Origin: Azolla caroliniana
Lineage: Eukaryota > Polypodiophyta
Length of the DNA: 64,000 nt
Direction: 5' to 3'
NCBI GenBank assembly: GCA_043228905.1
Contig: JBHGNT010000012.1
Coordinates: 12,524,001 to 12,588,000 of the forward strand
The notes under the pieces are model-generated. The model saw nothing but the letters and a program-made list of their open reading frames with translations. It did no database searches and was not told where the DNA came from. Of this stretch, positions 53,699-63,254 are shown piece after piece. Both the position numbers and the translations under genes were made by a program. The first letter of the stretch is position 1. Each line of letters opens with the position of its first letter.

Positions 53699-54518
53699 GT
53701 TGACCCTTGTTATCAACTTAGGATAACACTCTATCGGATCTCTAGTCCTTTGGCGATTCGACTCAAGGTCTTCTGGTCGGGGATAACGCGTGGTTCGATA
53801 TGCCTGGAATGAGTTCGATGATTTCGAACTACAAACTTAAATAGCGATCGAATCTGAAACTGTGCGATTATGGAGATGACAAGATGGCTACAACTGACTG
53901 TATACACATGTTACGCGGACGTGAACTCAACACAAATGAAGGACAACACAATGCTCACAGTATTGGAGACAAACAAAATTCTATTAAGCAAAAACAATAC
54001 ACAATCCTTCGATCCTCTCTTACAAGCTTTCCATGGCCCTTTATATAGGCTCATGGACAGTTATGTCTACGTGTGAACCGTTATGTCTATTTGTAAAGAA
54101 TCGGGTATGATTCTTGTGAAGTAGAAAAGATGTGTGTTATATGTATGTGTGAGAGCAAAGAGATGAGAGAAGAGAAACACAAGATAGATTAGTTAGAATG
54201 GAAAATAGAATACTCAAGAAGAAGGTGTATGTAAAATAGAAAATACAAATTGTAGCATTACAAGGCGTCACAACCGACTTAATATGAAGTATGAGGAGGG
54301 TGATTTATATATAGTCACCCTCTCTCTTCATTAACTAACTACAACAACCACTCTCTCTTTGGGAATGCGAAGACTCATAGTCATGGGGAATATGTAACTC
54401 ATTAGCTATGTGTCATAGAATATGATTCTATGACACATAGTTAATGTGTAGAGAGTAGTGGTGTGACTCTTGACTAGATTCTCAAAAGGTGTGTTCACAT
54501 GTTGCACTATGTTGCACT
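53699..54518 (-). repeat. unassigned stretch and C4 LTR, copy B
   Basis: Copy of 25490-26310, with the perfect 16-bp inverted repeat at 54406-54440. Confidence 0.55.
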
Positions 54519-54524
54519 AGTAAC

Positions 54525-55038
54525 TCAACTTGGGTAGGTTCCTTTCGGTTGATGTCCGCTTCGGCTGGTGTCCGGTTCGGATGGTATCCGGTTCTCGCTT
54601 GTACTCCCCCTCACGCTTGGCAAGTCAGGGATCGTCAATCCAAGGTCTGACATGAATTGCCGAAGCTTGTTGGCTTCAAGGGCCTTGTTGAAGATGTCAA
54701 CTGTTTGAAGATTCGTGTTGATGTGCAGAAGATCGACAACTCCGGCCTGAAGACGCCGTCGAATGAAGTGGTAGTGCACTTCGATACGCTTTATGCGTGT
54801 GTGGAACACCGGGTTCTGAGCCAGATATATACTGCTCATGTTGTTGCAGTAAGTGGGAGTTGGGTCTTGGATAGGAACCCCTAGATCCTTCAAAATCCTC
54901 TTGAGCCATACGGCTTCACATGTAGCTACGACTGCGCCCCTGTATTCAGCCTCCATACTCGAAAGTGCGACGGTAGGCTGCTTCTTACTGCTTGAAGATA
55001 TTGCTCCGCTATCGAGCGAGAAGACAAATCTGGAGGTC
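54525..55038 (-). pseudogene. copia C4 RNase H relic, copy B
   Basis: Copy of 26317-26830. The codon after GAIS is TCA here and TGA in copy A, where TGG is usual in the family. Both differ from the expected Trp. Confidence 0.8.
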
Positions 55039-55275
55039 GATCGTCAATCGTCGACTTTCTACAATACGCAGATGCGTCCTTCTGCGTTGTTGGCCACCAT
55101 AAGCCCGCCTGCAGTACTTTCCGGGTTGTAACGTCGCCCGCGTAATGGACGCTTGCCGTGCCGCAATGTGCCTCCCGTAAAACTGCTTCCTCTCATCCTG
55201 CTGTACCCCACGTCGCCAAATGCCGTCACTTCCTTTGTGATATAAAACGCCTTCGACGAGGCAGAAGCGACGGCT

Positions 55276-57739
55276 TCAAACGGCTAGCCGTTTCTTCTCG
55301 TCCGTGCGTAATTGTGGTGGAGGCAGTCCCGTAGTCAAAAAGTACGTCATTTCCATAAGCCACCGGTCCGGAAAGGTCGATTCCGTTCTTTCTGCTAGTG
55401 TCGCTACCCGCAGGATATCGGCGTTCGGAAAATCGTCGTCATCTTTTTGTACTGTTTCTCCATTATCCAGTCTGCTAAAAGAATCCGCCACTGCGTGTTG
55501 CGTCCCTAGTCGGTGTTGGATTACGAGATCGAATTCCTGGAGCAGCAGCATCCACCGCGCCAATTTCCCTGTTAGGGCTTGTTTCTCCACCAAATATAGT
55601 AGCGCTGAATGATCCACGTGGAACGTGAATTTCCTTCCTAATAAAAAGTGCCGGAATTTATTGATGCTATAGATCATCCCTAGCGCCTCCCGCTCCGTTG
55701 TGGAGTAGTTACGCTCTGAGTGCACTTCCTATTGCTATGTCCGAGGCGTCGACGAACACGTGGAATGGCTTCGCCCAAACTGGTGGTTGTACGACGGGAG
55801 CCTATGTGACCATTATCTGAAGTGCCTCGTAGGCCTTATCCTCCGTTGCAGTTCATTGGAAAGGAGTTCGATGTACGGCAGCGTGTAACGGCGTGGCGAA
55901 GTCCGCCAAATACCATATCATTCGACTATGCCACTGTATTTGTCCTAAAAACCGGCTGAGTGATTTGGCGTTTGTCGGAGTTTTGGCTTGCGTAATCGCA
56001 GAGATTTTGTTCAGGTCAACCGCTATTCCCTCCTTGCTGACTATATGGCCCAGGAGAGTCCCGCTGGTCACACCGAAAGCACATTTCACGGAATTCAGGC
56101 TTAAGCGTGCGGTGCGGCAACGTTCCAGGCACAGTTGTAAGTGTGAAAAATGGTCTAATTTTCTCCCATATACCGCAAAGTCGTCTAAAAAAACTTGCAT
56201 GAACGCCGGAATGTATTCCCCAAAGATCTCCATAATTGTCCGTTGAAATGTTGCCGACGCCGTCTTTAGCCCGAACATCATGACGACTGCCACATATACT
56301 CCCTAGTCCGTGACAAATGCCGTCTTTTCTTGGTCCTCGGGATGCATGTGTACCTGGTTATAGCCACTGAAGCCATCTAAAAAACTGTACATCTCATGGC
56401 CTGCGATGACGTTTAGTACGCTATCGGTGAAGGGTAAGGGAAATGCGTCCGTAATGGTGACGACGTTTAATTTTTGGTAATCTATGCATACCCGTATTTT
56501 GCCGTTTTTCTTTGGAACGGCCACTATCGGGCTTAACCATGTCGCTTGTTTAACTGGTCGTATGAACCCCACCTTCAGGAGCTTGTCAATTTCTTCTTTC
56601 ACGCGGGTCGTGTAGTTCGGGTTCATGCGGTAGCGGCGCTGTTGGATGGGTTTCGCGTCGGTTGCTAAATTGATCTTATGCTGATAGAACTTGGGATCTA
56701 ACCCCTTCATGTCCTCGTGAGCCCAAGCGAACACATCCTTATATTCCGTGAGTAGTGCGACCCATCGTGTTTCTCTGGTCCAGCCTTAATTCATTTGCGA
56801 TGGAGAGGAAACGAGGCTCCGATTCCATACCCATATTTACTTCTTTGAGGGTGGACGCGGTGGCTCGTCGTGAAATCTCCATTTCCCTTTCGAATGCCGC
56901 ACGTGCTCTGCTGAGTTCCAATATGGACTCTGGGTTTGGTTCGTAAGGCTCGTCGTGGAGAACAATGGTCGTGCCATATTCTGTCGCGGTTGCGATGACG
57001 TCTATTTCAAACAGCGGAATAATCCGAGGGTGCTCATCGAGGTATGCCTCTAATTCTACATCCTCCATCCCGGCCAACATATTTATATCTTTTGCGTATA
57101 ATCGTGTTCTACCCTTCGGTTGTGGCGTGCTTCCTTCCGTAGGTACGTGAACCTTGGCACGTCCGTGTCGGAAACTGATACACTTTTGTTGCCAGCTCTG
57201 CTTGAAATTTGCTGCCCGAAGCCATGGTCTGCCCAGAAGCACTGGGTACGCCCCTGGGGCGTCCAAGGCAAGGACGACCGCCGAGATGTCGAATCAGTGT
57301 CTGCCCACGATAATGCCTATTTTGCGAATTAACCCTAATGGTCGTACTGAGCGAGTATTTGCCATTCGGAGCCAGAATGGCCAAGCCTCCCATTCTGAAA
57401 TGCCTAACTGCTCACAAGTTTTCGCGCTAATTACATTGACGCCTGAGACACCATCGATTACGCATCCAGGAATTTCCTGTCCGTGTAATATTAATGTAAT
57501 AGCCAGGTTGTGGTGATCCACTACCGGCGGTCCATTGCTAACGTCTGTAAGGTTTGTCGCGATACTCACCCCAGGTATGCCTGTCACCCGTTCTTCCATG
57601 GTCTGGCGGAAGCGTGGGACTAGCTGCAGTAGTTTCTCGATGGTTAACGTTACCTCACAGCCCGCTAACGCCTGCCAAATGGGGTCTGGGACCGGTCTTT
57701 CGTCCTCTGCTCGCTCCATTGTGTTCACACACTCCTTCC
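55276..57739 (-). pseudogene. G3 RNase H, RT and protease, copy B
   Basis: Copy of 27068-29530: RNase H 55276-55725, RT with FLDD 55853-56293 and N-part 56303-56734 (same TAG between them), protease 56739-57739 (DGVSG). Interrupted at 57739/57740 by C1. Differences are few (ACPFWL/AWPFWL, GRTPL/GRTRL). Confidence 0.8.
57735..57739. repeat. C1 target-site duplication, left (CTTCC)
   Basis: CTTCC before the left LTR recurs at 63250-63254. The uninterrupted site in copy A is CACTCCTTCCACAGGCG (about 29521-29537). Confidence 0.95.
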
Positions 57740-58464
57740 TGTCGGGAATCAACGCTTCGATTCACCTTCACCGTTTCGGCCACAACCGAGAGATCGCAAA
57801 TCAATGCAGCAGAAAATAGGAAACACAGAGAAAGACACGATAACACAGGGATTAACGTGGAAAACCCTAAACGGGAAAAACCACGGGAGTACAAGACTCC
57901 AAACCAACACTATACAGAGAAGTATACAATGGCGAGCTGCAAGGCGACGACCTTGAGCTCGCTGTCCTCGCCACAGGCGGCGGTAATACACAGAGGCAAC
58001 GACCTCCTCGTTTCTCTCTCTCTCTCTCTCTCGGCTGCTCTCACTTCGCTCCCTCTAAGTGGAAAACAGAAAATGAGCAGCAACATAAAACTGTTTGCCC
58101 TAAGTCATATTTATACACATATGACTTTCGGGCTATTTACAAATATAGCCTCAAGGGCCCTTGGCAAACATATTCACAAATATGTCCCCACATCCGGATC
58201 TCTCTCCGGGTACATTCATCATCCGGCTCCGTAGCCGGGGTCTTCGTCATCCGGCTCCGTAACCGGGGTCTTCGTCATCCGGCTCCGTAACCGGGGTCTT
58301 CATCATCCGGCTCCGTAGCCGGGTCTTCATCATCCGGCTCCGTAGCCGGGTCTTCATCATCCGGCTCCGTAGCCGGGTCTTCGTCATCCGGCTCCGTAAC
58401 CGCAACCGGGCTTGCCGTCATTCATCTCCGGACATCCCATCCGGAGGGACCGTAAATCCCAACA
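57740..58464 (-). repeat. C1 3' LTR
   Basis: 725 bp. It has seven tandem units of the TCATCCGGCTCCGTAGCCGG type (58206-58410), a minus-strand TATAAATA near 58109-58116, and a CT run at about 58013-58032. Confidence 0.95.
58206..58410. repeat. 27-28-bp minisatellite in C1 LTR (7 units)
   Basis: CATCCGGCTCCGTAaCCGGG plus GTCTTC repeated seven times, each unit holding a small CCGGCT/AGCCGG palindrome. The other LTR (63055-63195) has five units, which accounts for the 55-bp length difference. Confidence 0.92.
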
Positions 58465-58474
58465 AACTCCCCCT

Positions 58475-60976
58475 TCACTTCGGCATGGGATGTCTCTCCA
58501 ATCCGATCCTCTTCCGGCATGCTTCCAGCTTGTCGGGTGTAAGTACCTTAGTCAGCATATCCGACCCGTTCTCGTCCGTGTGGATCTTCGTCAGCACGAA
58601 CTCCTTGTCTTCTATCCTTTCCCGGATCCAGTGATATCTTCGCTGGATGTGCTTCGTCCGGGAGTGATAGGCCGCGTTCTTCGCAAGGTGGATGGCACTC
58701 TGACTGTCGCAGTAGAGTCGGTACTCCTCCTGCCGGATACCGAGCTCTCTAATGAAGTCCTTCATCCATATTATTTCCTTGCCGGCTTCAACAGCCGCCA
58801 TGTACTCCGCCTCCGTGGTTGACAGTGCAACCGTCTTCTGCAGCCTCGACTGCCATGAAACAGCTCCCCCTGCATACGTCATCACATACCCTGATGTGGA
58901 CCGGCTGGTATCTGCATCAGCCGACATATCCGAATCGGTAAATCCATCGAGTTCGGGCTTACCGGAGCCGAATCGGAGGCACATGTTTGCCGTGCCCTTC
59001 AGGTATCGGAGTATCCATTTGACCGCGTTCCAATGCTCTTTGCCGGGATTGCTCATGTACCGGCTCACCACTCCGACTGCATATCCTATGTCCGGTCGGG
59101 TACACACCATCGCGTACATCAAGCTCCCGACGGCAGAGGCATATGGTACTTTCATCATGTCCTCCTTCTCAACCTTTGTCTTGGGGCTTTGCTTGCTGGA
59201 CAGCTTGCAGTTTGCCGGGAGTGTTGACCCCACCGGTCTTGCTTCCGACATGTTGAACCGGTGAAGCACCTTTGTCACGTACTTCTCCTGTGACAACCAC
59301 AACTGCTTCTTCTTCCGGTCCCGGATGATGTGCATCCCTAGTATTTGCCTCGCCGGACCCAGGTCCTTCATTGAGAAGGTTCGGTGAAGTGCTTTCTTCA
59401 GCATCCGTATCTTACCCTGGTCCCGTCCGACGATCAACATGTCGTCCACGTACAGGAGGAGCATTAGAAAGTCTCCTCCTTCGAACTTCTTCACAAACAC
59501 GCAGTGATCAGTCTGCGTTTTGTGGTACCCTTCGTCTGTCATGAAGGAGTCGAACTTCCGGTACCATTGCCGGGGAGCCTGCTTCAGACCGTAGAGGCTC
59601 TTCTTCAACCGGCATACCAGGTGCTCCCTTCCTTTCTTCTCGAATCCTTCCGGTTGCTGCATGTAGATCTCTTCTTCGAGGTCACCGTGAAGGAATGCCG
59701 TCTTCACGTCCATCTGTTCTACCTCGAGGTCCATGCTTGCCGCTATGCTCAGCACCGTCCGGATGGAGGTCATCTTCACTACCGGGGCAAATATCTCGTC
59801 GAAGTCCACACCCTTCTTCTGCTGGAACCCCTTCACCACGATCCTGGCTTTGTATCTCGGGGGGTTTCCGGCATCTCCCGGTTTCAGCTTGAACACCCAC
59901 TTGTTACGGAGTGCCCGTTTTCCTTTCGGCAACTCCACAAGTTCATATGTGTGGTTCTCATGCAGGGAATCCATCTCCTCCTGCATGGCACTTAACCACC
60001 TGCGGCTATGGGTGTCATGCTTTGCTTCTTCAAAGCTCTCCGGCTCCCCCTCGTCGGTTAGCAGCACGTGCTCTGGTTCCAGAAATCTCCGGGGGGGCCT
60101 TCTCTCTCTTAGAGGATGTCTCCGTTCCGGAGCTTCGGTAACCGGTTCTTCCGATTCTTCTTCATCCGAATCCATTTCGGGATCGGGGCCGGTTCCGGTA
60201 TCATTTTCATCTTCTTCGGCCGGTTCTGTTTCTTCACCGTCTTCGGCCGGATCCTCGAGTGCTAACCGGTCTCTTGCCGGTCGGGACTGCTCCTTGTAGA
60301 GTTGATCCTCACCGGTCGACTTGGAGCTCTTCATCTTCTTCTCCGACTCCCAGTCGGCGAGTGTCTTGTCCTCCATGAAGATGATATCGCGACTCCGGAA
60401 TATCTTCTTGTCGACCGGGTCCCATACTCGGTAGCCGAACTCGTCGTTGCCGTAACCGAGGAATATGCATGGCCGGGTCTTTGGATCTAGCTTTCCTCTC
60501 CGGTCCTTTGCCACATGCACATATGCGAGACACCCGAACACCTTCAGATGCCGGTAGGATACTTCCCTACCGGTCCACACTCTCTGCGGCGTGTCTCCAT
60601 CCAAAGGTACTGAGGGTGATCTGTTTATCACGTATGTCGCCGTCGACATTGCCTCAGCCCAAAACCCCTTGGGTAATTTCGCATGCGCCAGCATACTCCG
60701 GACCCTCTCCATTATGGTCCGGTTCATCCTCTCGGCCAGCCCGTTCAGTTCCGGCGTCTTCGGCACAGTAAACTCGAGCCGGATTCCCTTCGAGCGACAG
60801 TACTCCGCGAACTGCCCCCGGTATTCCCCTCCGTTATCCGCTCGTATCGCTTTCAGCTTCTTGCCGGATTCCCTTTCCACTCTCGCGTGGAGTTCTTTGA
60901 AGACGGACAATACTTGGTCCTTTGTCTTCAACGGTGCCGTCCACAGCTTCTGGCTGTGATCATCTATGAATGTCAC
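58475..60976 (-). CDS. C1 integrase core, RT and RNase H
   Basis: An 833-residue open frame. It is in frame with the upstream gag-protease frame and separated only by a TAA ten codons before this Met, so the true product would be one polyprotein. Integrase: FIDDHSQKLW, D47 (RADNGGEY), E82 (NGLAERMNR), then GFWAEAMSTATYVINRSPSV. An acidic linker follows (residues about 225-300). RT: NKWVFKLKPGDAGNPPRYKA, FDEIFAPVVKMTSIRTVLSI, MDVKTAFLHGDLEEEIYMQQ, SLYGLKQAPRQWYRKFDSFM, catalytic YVDD at about 508. RNase H: GFTDSDMSADADTSRSTSGY, VALSTTEAEYMAAVEAGKEI, LYCDSQSAIHLAKN, KHIQRRYHWIRE. It ends at TAG/TAA near 58475, just before the polypurine tract. All catalytic motifs are intact. Confidence 0.95.
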   Translation of the reverse strand: MTFIDDHSQKLWTAPLKTKDQVLSVFKELHARVERESGKKLKAIRADNGGEYRGQFAEYCRSKGIRLEFTVPKTPELNGLAERMNRTIMERVRSMLAHAKLPKGFWAEAMSTATYVINRSPSVPLDGDTPQRVWTGREVSYRHLKVFGCLAYVHVAKDRRGKLDPKTRPCIFLGYGNDEFGYRVWDPVDKKIFRSRDIIFMEDKTLADWESEKKMKSSKSTGEDQLYKEQSRPARDRLALEDPAEDGEETEPAEEDENDTGTGPDPEMDSDEEESEEPVTEAPERRHPLRERRPPRRFLEPEHVLLTDEGEPESFEEAKHDTHSRRWLSAMQEEMDSLHENHTYELVELPKGKRALRNKWVFKLKPGDAGNPPRYKARIVVKGFQQKKGVDFDEIFAPVVKMTSIRTVLSIAASMDLEVEQMDVKTAFLHGDLEEEIYMQQPEGFEKKGREHLVCRLKKSLYGLKQAPRQWYRKFDSFMTDEGYHKTQTDHCVFVKKFEGGDFLMLLLYVDDMLIVGRDQGKIRMLKKALHRTFSMKDLGPARQILGMHIIRDRKKKQLWLSQEKYVTKVLHRFNMSEARPVGSTLPANCKLSSKQSPKTKVEKEDMMKVPYASAVGSLMYAMVCTRPDIGYAVGVVSRYMSNPGKEHWNAVKWILRYLKGTANMCLRFGSGKPELDGFTDSDMSADADTSRSTSGYVMTYAGGAVSWQSRLQKTVALSTTEAEYMAAVEAGKEIIWMKDFIRELGIRQEEYRLYCDSQSAIHLAKNAAYHSRTKHIQRRYHWIRERIEDKEFVLTKIHTDENGSDMLTKVLTPDKLEACRKRIGLERHPMPK

Positions 60977-61006
60977 GAAGTACTGGGCTCCGCCATGTGA
61001 CTTCGT

Positions 61007-62548
61007 TTATACTTGACACACGTCAGTATGCACCAGCTCCAATGGTGCACTACGTCTCGTCGGTGGCCTTGAGTGGAAGGAGGTCCGGTTTTGCTTACCG
61101 GCCAGGCAGTCGGTGCACTTCTCCAGGTGCACATGCTTCACTGGAATAAGGTTGTCTTCTGCAAGCCTCTTCATCCCCTTCTCACTCATGTGGCACAGTC
61201 TCTTGTGCCACAGCTCACCGGCAGTGTCGGCTGCCACGTTCAGCTCCTCCGGACATAGCCGGGAATTCATCAGGTATAGTGTGTTGACCTTCCGGGCCCG
61301 AGCCACTATAAGGCTCCCTTTGCTGAACTTCATGACACCGTTCCGGATGCTACCCGTGTAGCCTTCATCATCTAGCCTCCCGGCCGAGATCAGGTTCAAT
61401 CGAACCTCCGGAACGTGTCGGACATCCTTCAGCAGCATTTTGCATCCGGTTGATGTCATCAGCCACACGTCTCCTATGCCGGCAATCCGGCACGTACCTT
61501 CATTTCCCATCCGGACACAGCCATGCTCACCAGCTGTGTATGATGAGAAGTATCTTCTCTCCGGGGTCAGGTGGAACGACGCTCCGGAATCGACCACCCA
61601 GGTCATCTCTTCACCGGCAAGGTTAAGCTCCCACTCTTCGGTAATGAGCATTATCTCTTCTTCACTTGCCGCGAGTGCCGTCGTTCCTTTCCGGTCCTGC
61701 CCTCGCCGATCCGGACCTCTCCGGTCCGTGGCTCCCCGGTATGCACCGTTTCTCTCCGGCGACTTCTTCGAATCGGTGTCGTCGGCTCCATTGTCTTTTC
61801 GGTAATGCCGACAATTCTTCCGGAAGTGCCCCGGCTTCCCACAGTGGAAGCATGTGGGCCTTCCTCTTGACTGCGACCGGGTCCCCGACTTCTCCCGTCT
61901 TTGAGGACTCCGGTTCCATTGTCTTCCCCGATCCGATTCGGTAAGCAGCGCCTTCGAGTCGGAGGCCGGTTCTTTATCTCTCCGACGCGCTTCTTCGTTC
62001 AAAATACTTGTCTTTACCGTTTGTAGGGACAAGTTATCTTCCGTGCAGGAGGTGCTGAGAGTCACCACCAAGTTCTCCCAGCTTTCCGGCAACGTACACA
62101 TCAGAATGATGGCTTGCATTGCATCCTCCAACGGGAACTTGATCGCCGCAACCTGATTCACGAATCCCATGAACGTGCTTACGTGTTCCACCATACTCTC
62201 GCCGTCCCGGTACTTGAGGTTCACTATCTTCCTCATCAGGGAGGTCCGGTTCAACGCATTCTTCCTCTCGTAGAGGCCCGACAGCTTACGCCACATCTCA
62301 TATGCGTTGGTGTCGTTCGCCACATGTTGTAGAACGCTCACGTCGACGTATTGCCGAATGGTTGCAACGGCTTTCCGGTTCAGAAGCCTCCATTCCGTCT
62401 CAAGTACCCCCTTCGGTATTTCCGACCTGTCAATCGGTTCGTACAGGTCCCGAACAATCAGAAGATCCTCCATCTTGATCTTCCAGTCGGCGTAGTTCTG
62501 CGCATTCAGCACCATCATCCCCGGCTGCCCGCTGCTGCCGCCTTCCAT
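61007..62548 (-). CDS. C1 gag, protease and integrase N-terminus
   Basis: The start chosen is the Met at 62548 (MEGGSSGQPGMMVLNAQNYA), matching the C2 gag start. The frame is open further upstream through primer site and LTR, but those codons are not expected to be translated. Gag: IKMEDLLIVRDLYEPIDRSE, NDTNAYEMWRKLSGLYERKN, LPESWENLVVTLSTSCTEDN. Knuckle CFHCGKPGHFRKNC (C-x2-C-x4-H-x4-C). Protease TWVVDSGASFHLTPERRYFS (DSGA). Pre-integrase LWHKRLCHMSEKGMKRLAED and CTDCLAGKQNRTSF (HHCC), then LELVHTDVCQV and TAA at 61007-61009 inside the integrase core. The stop is the only lesion seen in the polyprotein. Confidence 0.93.
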   Translation of the reverse strand: MEGGSSGQPGMMVLNAQNYADWKIKMEDLLIVRDLYEPIDRSEIPKGVLETEWRLLNRKAVATIRQYVDVSVLQHVANDTNAYEMWRKLSGLYERKNALNRTSLMRKIVNLKYRDGESMVEHVSTFMGFVNQVAAIKFPLEDAMQAIILMCTLPESWENLVVTLSTSCTEDNLSLQTVKTSILNEEARRRDKEPASDSKALLTESDRGRQWNRSPQRREKSGTRSQSRGRPTCFHCGKPGHFRKNCRHYRKDNGADDTDSKKSPERNGAYRGATDRRGPDRRGQDRKGTTALAASEEEIMLITEEWELNLAGEEMTWVVDSGASFHLTPERRYFSSYTAGEHGCVRMGNEGTCRIAGIGDVWLMTSTGCKMLLKDVRHVPEVRLNLISAGRLDDEGYTGSIRNGVMKFSKGSLIVARARKVNTLYLMNSRLCPEELNVAADTAGELWHKRLCHMSEKGMKRLAEDNLIPVKHVHLEKCTDCLAGKQNRTSFHSRPPTRRSAPLELVHTDVCQV

Positions 62549-62565
62549 TTTCTGCACTGTCGTCG

Positions 62566-62577
62566 CTCTGATACCAC
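62566..62577 (-). promoter_or_regulatory. C1 primer-binding site (iMet)
   Basis: TGGTATCAGAGC on the minus strand, two bases from the 5' LTR end. A full 12-base match to the common plant initiator-Met primer site. Confidence 0.95.
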
Positions 62578-62579
62578 TT

Positions 62580-63249
62580 TGTCGGGAATCAACGCTTCGA
62601 TTCACCTTCACCGTTTCGGCCACAACCGAGAGATCGCAAATCAATGCAGCAGAAAATAGGAAACACAGAGAAAGACACGATAACACAGGGATTAACGTGG
62701 AAAACCCTAAACGGGAAAAACCACGGGAGTACAAGACTCCAAACCAACACTATACAGAGAAGTATACAATGGCGAGCTGCAAGGCGACGACCTTGAGCTC
62801 GCTGTCCTCGCCACAGGCGGCGGTAATACACAGAGGCAACGACCTCCTCGTTTCTCTCTCTCTCTCTCTCTCGGCTGCTCTCACTTCGCTCCCTCTAAGT
62901 GGAAAACAGAAAATGAGCAGCAACATAAAATTGTTTGCCCTAAGTCATATTTATACACATATGACTTTCGGGCTATTTACAAATATAGCCTCAAGGGCCC
63001 TTGGCAAACATATTCACAAATATGTCCCCGCATCCGGATCTCTCTCCGGGTACATTCATCATCCGGCTCCGTAGCCGGGGTCTTCGTCATCCGGCTCCGT
63101 AACCGGGGTCTTCGTCATCCGGCTCCGTAGCCGGGTCTTCATCATCCGGCTCCGTAGCCGGGTCTTCGTCATCCGGCTCCGGAACCGCAACCGGGCTTGC
63201 CGTCATTCATCTCCGGACATCCCATCCGAAGGGACCGTAAATCCCAACA
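62580..63249 (-). repeat. C1 5' LTR
   Basis: 670 bp, nearly identical to 57740-58464 apart from two fewer minisatellite units and about four substitutions. TATAAATA on the minus strand near 62949-62956. CTTCC follows at 63250-63254. Confidence 0.95.
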
Positions 63250-63254
63250 CTTCC

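Larger units (their letters stand above)
57740..63249 (-). mobile_element. C1: young, nearly intact Ty1/copia element
   Basis: 5,510 bp on the minus strand. LTRs 57740-58464 and 62580-63249 (TGTTGGGATTTACGG to GATTCCCGACA), polypurine AAGTGAAGGGGGAGTT beside the 3' LTR (58465-58480), primer site TGGTATCAGAGC at 62566-62577, CTTCC duplication. One polyprotein frame runs from gag to RNase H with a single stop. LTRs differ by about four substitutions and two repeat units, so insertion is recent and later than the duplication, since copy A lacks it. GC content is higher than its surroundings. Confidence 0.96.

Noticed and set aside
57554-58234. 226-residue plus-strand frame across the C1 left boundary
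   Set aside because: It crosses the insertion junction, so it did not exist before C1 inserted; half is antisense to G3 and half lies in an LTR.
58752-60299. Long plus-strand frames (170, 188 and 163 residues) opposite the C1 polyprotein
   Set aside because: They are antisense to a fully conserved copia pol on the minus strand, show no domain, and are explained by high GC and codon bias of the true gene.
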